The notes below the pieces were generated by a model. The model was not told the origin of the DNA, ran no database searches, and was given only the letters and a program-made list of their open reading frames with translations. A stretch of DNA of 64,000 bases from Lytechinus variegatus (lineage: Eukaryota; Echinodermata; Echinoidea; Temnopleuroida; Toxopneustidae), in the NCBI RefSeq assembly GCF_018143015.1, contig NC_054741.1, positions 62,059,197 to 62,123,196 of the forward strand, given 5' to 3'. Position numbers and translations under genes: made by a program. Within the stretch, counting starts at the first letter, position 1. The number at the start of each line of letters is the position of its first letter. Positions 57,721-64,000 of the stretch are shown here, piece by piece.

Positions 57721-59645
57721 CAGGAGCGGATCCAGCCTTCGCAAATAGGGGGGCCCGGAATTTTATCAGCCATATTTTCCCCGATCGGCCGCTCGAAGAT
57801 GACTTTGGTTTCTTTGAAGGGGTAATACTAATTGTCAATTTTTAGCTTTATTCTTATTAATCAACATAAATATATAACTGTAATCCTTATTTATATAATG
57901 CGAGTGCGAAGCGCAAGCTAAATTTTTTGGAAATCATGCATTTTTCCTAAAATTTGAACATTCTGGGCAATGTTTGTTATCCTGAAAAAAGATGTGTATG
58001 CAACTAAATAATTACTAAGAACGCGAAGCAGAAAAGAACTGATGGAAAAGGTTCCTGTTAAAGATTGCATGCAGTTAGCCATGCAGACGTTACATATCTT
58101 ATAAATCAAATAATGCGAGCTGAAAATTTTTGGCATTTTTACCCGAAGAATGGAAATTACAAGCACAACTGAAGCGCGAGCGGAAAATTTCGAGATTTAG
58201 ACCTACTGAACGAGACGCTATTCATGATTTGTAAATCATGACAAGGATGAGTAATTTGGGATCTTCCTAACATTAATAATGCGAGCCGAAAATTTTTCAT
58301 ATTGAAATTTTCATTGACCTGATAAAAAGAAGTACCTGTTTTTAATAGGGACTAGTGGCACTTAGTCATACGTATTCAACAATCAAATCATTCGAGTGCG
58401 AGCTGAAAAATGTTGACATTTCTACATAATGTAAGTAATTCCTTAAAAAGCAGTGTGCTAGGAACGCCTATAGCTTAGCCGGGTATCGATAGGAGCGCCT
58501 TGAGCAGGATATGTGCGCAATATAAATACCCTATATTATTATTGTAAAGAATGGAAAATTGTAATCAAGTTTTGTAATCGTGAACAAGATAGCTACATAA
58601 TAAAAATAATTGATGCGAGCGAGAAAAATTGAGATTTTGACCTAAAAACGGGACACTCTATATTCACTTTTTGTAAGTCATGAAAAGAATGAGTAATGTG
58701 GGATCTTTCTACATTAATAATGAGAGCACAAAGCGCGAGCAGAAAATTTGTGATATTGTGATCTGAAACGGGATAATGATAATGTCCTTAGAACATGCCA
58801 TCATGAAAATGAAGACTGTCTTCATATTCCTCTTGCTAAGTTCGACGATGAAACAAAAGGGACAATTAAATTAATATCTTATTCATTAATGCTTAATGAG
58901 GGCACGACTTCTGATGATATGATGGCCTGAAAACTGGACATTTCAATCACTTTTGTAATTATAACTAGGATACATCAGTTAATATATTATTAACCATTAA
59001 TGCGAGCGCAAATTGCGAGCTTATTTTTTTATAAACTGTCATGAACAGGGGATTGAAGTAGTTTGTTATATAATCAATATCGGGACACATACATAACTCG
59101 CCAATCAAAATGCGAGCGTGCTGCGCTATAGCTGATACGTTTTGACAATCATACCTGAAAAGGGATATTTTGAAAATTTTATGGAATACAGTACCTGATA
59201 AATCTAACTTTGCTTGCGAGCGCGCAGCGCGAGCAAATAATGTTTATATTTTTATCAGACCATAAAACTGACATGAGAGCCCCAGTACAGAGCACTTTTT
59301 AAAAATCAATTTTTAAATCACACAAAATAATGAAAGTTTGATTTCCGAGATGAAATATGTTTGAACAATATACATAAATCACCCAAAAAGCAATGCGAGC
59401 GCGAAGCGCGAGCGAAAATTTTATTTAGTGACATGAAAAATTTTCTTGATTAATTTCCAAGTCTTCCCCTCCTCTTATTTTATTCCCTCGTCTTCTTCCT
59501 CTTTTGTTTCCCACTTTTTTCTCTTCCCTCTTCCCTTCTTTTTATCTTTTCAATTATTTTTTTCTGGCCTTTTTTTTTTTAATTTTGATCCGCCGGCTCC
59601 GCCGAAAGGGGGGGGGCGGACCCCTCCCCCCTGGATCCGCCTATG
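57721..59645. mobile_element. 1.9-kb element with GGCGGATCC-type ends and GCGAGCGCGAAGCGC repeats
   Basis: The ends GGAGCGGATCCAGCCTTCG and, inverted, GGCGGATCCAGGGGG define the borders. Inside, about ten degenerate copies of AATGCGAGCGCGAAGCGCGA, usually followed by GCGAAAATTTT, recur roughly every 60-200 bp (for example 57898, 58276, 58615, 59000, 59110, 59215, 59392). A SINE tail fragment lies near 58465-58555. It has no coding capacity. Confidence 0.7.
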
Positions 59646-60086
59646 GATAAGGGGGTGATGGGGGGCGATAGTGATACAAGATCTCTGGCTTGAGACATTG
59701 CAGGACAAATGTCTTCTTCACCGATCTTCCTTACTTACCATATAATAAACTCTCATGATCGTGGGCAACGAGAAGACGATCTAGTTTCCAAAGTTTCAAA
59801 GTTTCAAATTTATTAACGATCCTTCAAATAAAACCCCGAAGGGGTGTACAAGGATACAACAAATGAAATAACATAACCTCTGAGGCAGCCCACTCATACC
59901 TTCCACACTGGAGCATGAGGTCGATGTGGAATCAAGCAATGATAGTCATAGTGGAGAGGTCATGTGTGGGTGGGCTCAGGGGTCATTCACAGCAGCATGA
60001 CAAGTGAAGTATAAACGATAATAAACATGGCAAGATACATAAAGAGTGATAACTATAAAACTGAGTGCTGTTCCATCAAACTAGAC

Positions 60087-60089
<3 letters not shown>
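59646..60089. other. Short stretch downstream of the LINE
   Basis: No gene is seen. It lies between the 1.9-kb element and the LINE poly(A) tract and contains a tandem CAAAGTTTCAAAGTTTCAAA. Confidence 0.45.
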
Positions 60090-60137
<48 letters not shown>

Positions 60138-62850
60138 TTTTTTATTTTTTTAACATAATGATCTACTTAACAAATAAAGTTGGAAACTTCATTTAAAACA
60201 GTATGTGTAATATCACGGTTATACACATGTACTTATTAAGTTATTTAAATGCATTTATCACCAATTTGGTGAAGACAGCCAGGTTTTTAATGATTGGTAT
60301 TTCCGTAGAATTAAAGAGAGAATACATTTTGTGAATATTGTAATAATTTATAAAATGAGTACCAAGAAGTGAGTTTCTTTCTTGTTCAAACTTACTACAA
60401 ATAAAAATGTAGTGGAACTCGTCTCCTATTCCGGAGTTGCACAAAGTACATACTCTATTTATCCTTTCAGTATTGTCATATCTACCAGTCACAATTGGTA
60501 TTCTGGAATTGCCAGTTCTAAATTTGCATAAATAATAGAAAAGAGAGGGGGGAAGAGTTATCAAGTAGTTCTCTAGTTTATGGGTAGTTTTGAAGATACG
60601 ATAGTTCGAGCATGAACTGGAGCTATTAATATCTGAAGACCATCCTTGACAAAATTGATCTTTTAGTCTTTGAAGTAGGCGTTTCTTAAAACTAGATATA
60701 AAGTCAATTCTTTGGTTCAGCCAAGCAAAGGAATATCCATTACATTCAAGAACATGCTTCACAAACAAAAGCCAGTTAGAATGAAATTTGTTATCAGCAC
60801 TAAGAGAATACAAAAGCTTATAAATAATACTAGATGTCCTACATAAATCGCTAGTAACTAGTCTATACCAACAAGAAACTACTCTACTTTTAATATAAAT
60901 GTCTAATGGGAACCTACCAAGCTCTCCATATACCACACAGTTAGGGGTAGATTTTTTAACTCGTAAAATAGATTTACAATATCTTAAGTGGAGTTTTTCA
61001 ATCAGAGAATTATTTTCATGACCCAAAATTTCACAACCATACAAAAGGATTGGTACAACCAGGGAATCAAATAAATTTAACTGAATATCAATAGAGAGGT
61101 TTAAGTTTCTAGATTTACTTATGAGAGCATACATAGCCCTAGTTGCCTGATCATAGAGATATTTTTTTGCTTTACTAAAATTTCCATTATAATTAAATAT
61201 AATACCCAAATACTTGTATTCAAAAACAACCTCAATTTTTTCATTTCGGAAAGTGAATTCTGGTATTTTCCTAATTCTACCCTTTGAAAAGACCATGACT
61301 TTTGTTTTCTTAACATTTACTGTGAGATCCCAGTCAGTACAATAGGTTTCAAATGCATTTAGAGCAGTCTGGAGATCATCTTTACTTTCAGCCATAATAA
61401 TAGTATCATCAGCATATAACAACGTATTTAATTTTAAATAAATTACAATATCATCAAAATCAACTTCATTTTCAATTAAGTCTGAAAGAGCAGTGAGGCC
61501 ATTATATTTACTGAACAGTTCTGTTTCCATATCATTCAAATAAAGAGCAAAGAGGAGTGGAGAGAGGTTATCTCCCTGTCTTACTCCAACCTGACTCGGG
61601 AAAATATCAGAAATAAAACCACTTGGATGTTTGACACACGATTTTGCTTTTTTATACAGGTTTGAAATAGTGATCAAGATTTTACCATTGATGCCATTGC
61701 TGATTAGTTTGTGCCAAAGTTTGTTTCTACTTATCGAATCAAAAGCCTTCTTAAAATCAACAAAGGCACAAAACAGTTTTTTATTCATGTATCTTGTATA
61801 CACATCAATAATACATTTTAATGAGAATAAATGATCAATGGTTGAATACTTGTGTCTGAATCCAGCTTGATTTTCCTTTAAAATGCCATAATCATCAATA
61901 AATGTGGTTAACCTGTCATTTAAGAGGGAAGTAAACAATTTACCAATACAGCTAAGGATTGAAATACCCCTGTAGTTACCAGGGTCATCTGCAGGTCCAT
62001 TGTTTTTATAAATTGGGGTTATGACCCCGATGCCCCATATGTCAGGTACTACACCAGTATTTAACACAATATTAAATAATTTAGTGAGTATTGGGGAAAT
62101 AACATCAGAAGTATCTATAATAAATTCATTCACTATACCATCAATACCACAAGCTTTATTCCTTTTTAACTTTTTAATTGCGTTCTTTACTTCATTGAGA
62201 GTAAAATCATTATTGATAGGATTTTCAAGACCACAAAACTCTGGAGGGTTAGTGTTACCTGAAGATTGATTAAGTTCCTTAAAAGAATTAACAAGGTCTA
62301 TAAAGCTGGCTTCTAATGATGGTTTAAGGTTATATGCCTTGTCTTTAAGAATATTCCAGTATTCATTGGGCTTACTACATTTTAGATTACGCAGTTTATT
62401 ATTGAGCTCATTATAATAAGAATTACGGCAAGTCTTAAGTTGTTTTTTATATTTTTTACTTAAGCGATTCATTTTGAGTTTATTATATTCAGACTTTGAT
62501 CTGATGAAGGTATTTCTGGCATTGCGATATTTTTTCCTCAATTTATTGCAAGAATGATTAAACCAGGGTTGCTTAAAATGCTCAATTCTGGCATTATGTG
62601 AATAGCAGTTGGAAATTTTAGCTGAATTCAGTAGGAGATTATTGATAGAATTAGTAACTTCATTAATAGCATTATCATCCACTACTGATAAATTTTCAAG
62701 AAAGGAATTAAGATGTTGTTCTATGAGAAGGGTAGCTTCAGCATTAAGATTTTCAATTATTTTAATTCTATGTTCGGGTTTCAATTTAGGTCGGGTAATT
62801 TTATTTTCATATTCAGAATTAGAAGAGGATAACCGGTACGGCATAAAACG
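60090..62850 (-). mobile_element. 5'-truncated LINE with intact reverse-transcriptase frame
   Basis: An uninterrupted 867-codon frame (62844-60241) encodes a non-LTR retrotransposon reverse transcriptase. Its motifs are KACGIDGIVNEF (230-241), PIYKNNGPADDPGNYRGIS (277-295), FCAFVDFKKAFDS (358-370), GVRQGDNLSPLLF (420-432) and LLYADDTIIMAES (475-487). The DD catalytic pair is present. A C-terminal CTLCNSG...HYIFIC zinc knuckle follows. The frame begins in the linker after where an endonuclease domain would be, so the 5' end is lost, as is usual for incomplete reverse transcription. A poly(A) tract (60090-60151, T on the plus strand) closes the 3' end. The open frame suggests a young copy. Clade was not resolved. 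No clear target duplication was found. Confidence 0.93.
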
Positions 62851-63261
62851 CTAGATGGCAGCAGATTCGAAAAGCCCGGGAAATGCGGTTGCTGTCAATG
62901 CATGCCGGATCTGTCTCATGCATGCTAGCTGCATAATAGTATTACGCAACGTTGCTTCGAATTCGCAGCTGTTTATTGTCGTCGCGTCGAGGTTCAACGG
63001 CACCGCATTCGTCTTGTTAATGAATGTGATTGAAAGACAGCCGTACTGAATAAGGTAATATTTTACATCTTCTTATTTCCTGTACAAGTTTGATACCATG
63101 GTAGTTTACGAACGAGGGACGTGAGAGGGAGACCGAACGCTCAACACAACAACTGCTACTTGCTAGCAAGCTGCCTTAGGGCTTAGGCTTAGCTTTAGTC
63201 TACCTACCGGAACATTCCCGCCCCACGCAGTCGCAGGGCCCGTCGCGCCCGGTATCCTACT
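62851..63261. other. CpG-bearing stretch, no assignable gene
   Basis: A 64-codon open frame from 62855 starts MAADSKSPGN but has no recognisable domain or splice support. Its ATG context (TAGATGGCAGC) and local CpG content could mark a promoter or first exon of a gene to the right. Left uncalled. Confidence 0.3.
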
Positions 63262-63533
63262 CCTAGACCAAAAGCTTCAGTCTCTGTATTTTTGTTGTTC
63301 CGCTGAACTACGTTGGATCACGCACCAATACCAAGCAAATACATAGACTGAAGAGCTTGGAGGCCTGTACGTTAATCCAACGTATAACTTGAGCTAACGT
63401 TTTATACTAGCCCTAGGCCTAGGCTAGCGCTAGACCAAAAGCTTCGGTCTCTGTTTTGTTGGTTGTTCAGCTGAACTTCGTTGGCTTCACTCACCAAATA
63501 CAGAGACCGAAGTTCTTCTAGCGCGACCTGTAC
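63262..63533 (+). repeat. Duplicated ~105-bp hairpin unit
   Basis: Two units (about 63262-63370 and 63430-63533) each start CTAGACCAAAAGCTTCRGTC. They contain GTTGTTCMGCTGAACTWCGTTGG and close with an inverse of the start (GACYGAAG), ending CCTGTAC. In unit 2, CTTCGGTCTCTGT pairs exactly with ACAGAGACCGAAG. Each could fold as a stem with a long loop. The function is unknown. Confidence 0.75.
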
Positions 63534-64000
63534 AGGGGACTCAATGGCCATATGTTTATGTACTTAAGATCGGATAAAACGGGAAGTGAATTTTCAATTT
63601 GCGCGACAGCCGAGGTAAGTCACTGTTTTTGTTCCTTTTAACTTCATTTTTCTCCGTTATTTGGCAATTGATGCCAAGAGGGATTATAAATTTGCACTCT
63701 GGTCACTATAATTTTCGAAATTTTTATTCATTAAAGACAAAAATGGAAAAGCCCCGACGGGGGGATTTTGTATTGCAAGTCCCCAAATGGTGGCTGCACG
63801 ATAGCGAGCCGTCTGTGTACGAGGAGAAATAAAAAAAATGTTAAAAAACTCCTCGAAACAGACAGCTGCCAGCTGTCTAGGCTAGTGCTAGCCCTAGCCA
63901 AGGTCGCGATTTAAATTTCTTAAAGCGAAATTTACAGTTTCATGGTTTCCATTATTGGCATACCGTAGTCCTCTGGATGATCCAGAAACTTTTCATCTAG
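63534..64000. other. Right edge of the window, no assignable gene
   Basis: A 77-codon open frame (63599-63832) is present but shows no domain. A donor-like GAGGTAAGT lies at 63612-63620, so this may be the 5' end of a gene whose body lies to the right. Confidence 0.3.

Noticed and set aside
60090-62850. LTR retrotransposon as source of the reverse transcriptase
   Set aside because: Motif order, the C-terminal CCHC knuckle, poly(A) end and absence of flanking repeats, protease or integrase fit a LINE.
62855-63049. 64-codon frame starting MAADSKSPGN as a gene
   Set aside because: No domain, no homologue recognised and no splice evidence; noted only as possible promoter-proximal sequence.

Overview
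The window is nuclear DNA of an animal, most likely a marine deuterostome invertebrate and probably an echinoderm. That placement is an inference. It rests on spliced genes with long AT-rich introns, a tandem C2H2 zinc-finger locus, a Rolling stone-like gene, and a very dense load of MITEs, foldback elements and tRNA-derived SINEs. There are no bacterial operons, CRISPR arrays or plasmid features. I saw no LTR retrotransposon, retrovirus-like or Polinton-like element.

Layout. (1) 469-15146, minus strand: the first eleven coding exons (443 codons) of SART3, a HAT-repeat splicing and U6 snRNP recycling factor. The rest of the gene lies beyond the left edge. Its introns carry a 2.5-kb non-autonomous hAT element with an exact 8-bp target duplication, two TTAA-flanked MITEs, SINEs and a decayed hAT transposase. 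(2) 15147-21240: intergenic, with a polypyrimidine/polypurine foldback and two 3-bp-TSD MITEs. (3) 21640-33473, minus strand: a zinc-finger locus. Two upstream exons encode an acidic protein with twelve IKQE-like repeats. They are followed by four separate C2H2-array exons (8, 7, 10 and 8+5 fingers). All four open with a related leader and a splice acceptor of the same phase, and decayed fingers lie between them. This could be one gene with alternative terminal exons, or tandem duplicates; it is the most interesting gene-level structure here. (4) 33474-44533: intergenic, between head-to-head genes, with a TTAA MITE, a 2.6-kb element with ~85-bp inverted ends, a SINE split by a MITE, and a 663-bp palindromic minisatellite. 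(5) 44534-46714, plus strand: a complete three-exon Rolling stone-like membrane protein of 291 residues. (6) 46715-60090: repeats only. These include a tandem-repeat element carrying four exact DR1 nuclear-receptor motifs, and a 5.6-kb element holding 3.6 nearly identical copies of a 1.17-kb unit (each full copy with a tRNA-like segment) and ending like a Helitron/Helentron. (7) 60090-62850, minus strand: a 5'-truncated LINE with an intact 867-codon reverse-transcriptase frame and poly(A). (8) 62851-64000: no assignable gene, but a duplicated hairpin unit.

The host genes do not form a pathway together: SART3 acts in splicing, the zinc-finger locus presumably in transcription, and the Rolling stone-like protein in a membrane. 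Exon boundaries are read from splice-site consensus, reading-frame continuity and remembered family sequences. No alignment was run.
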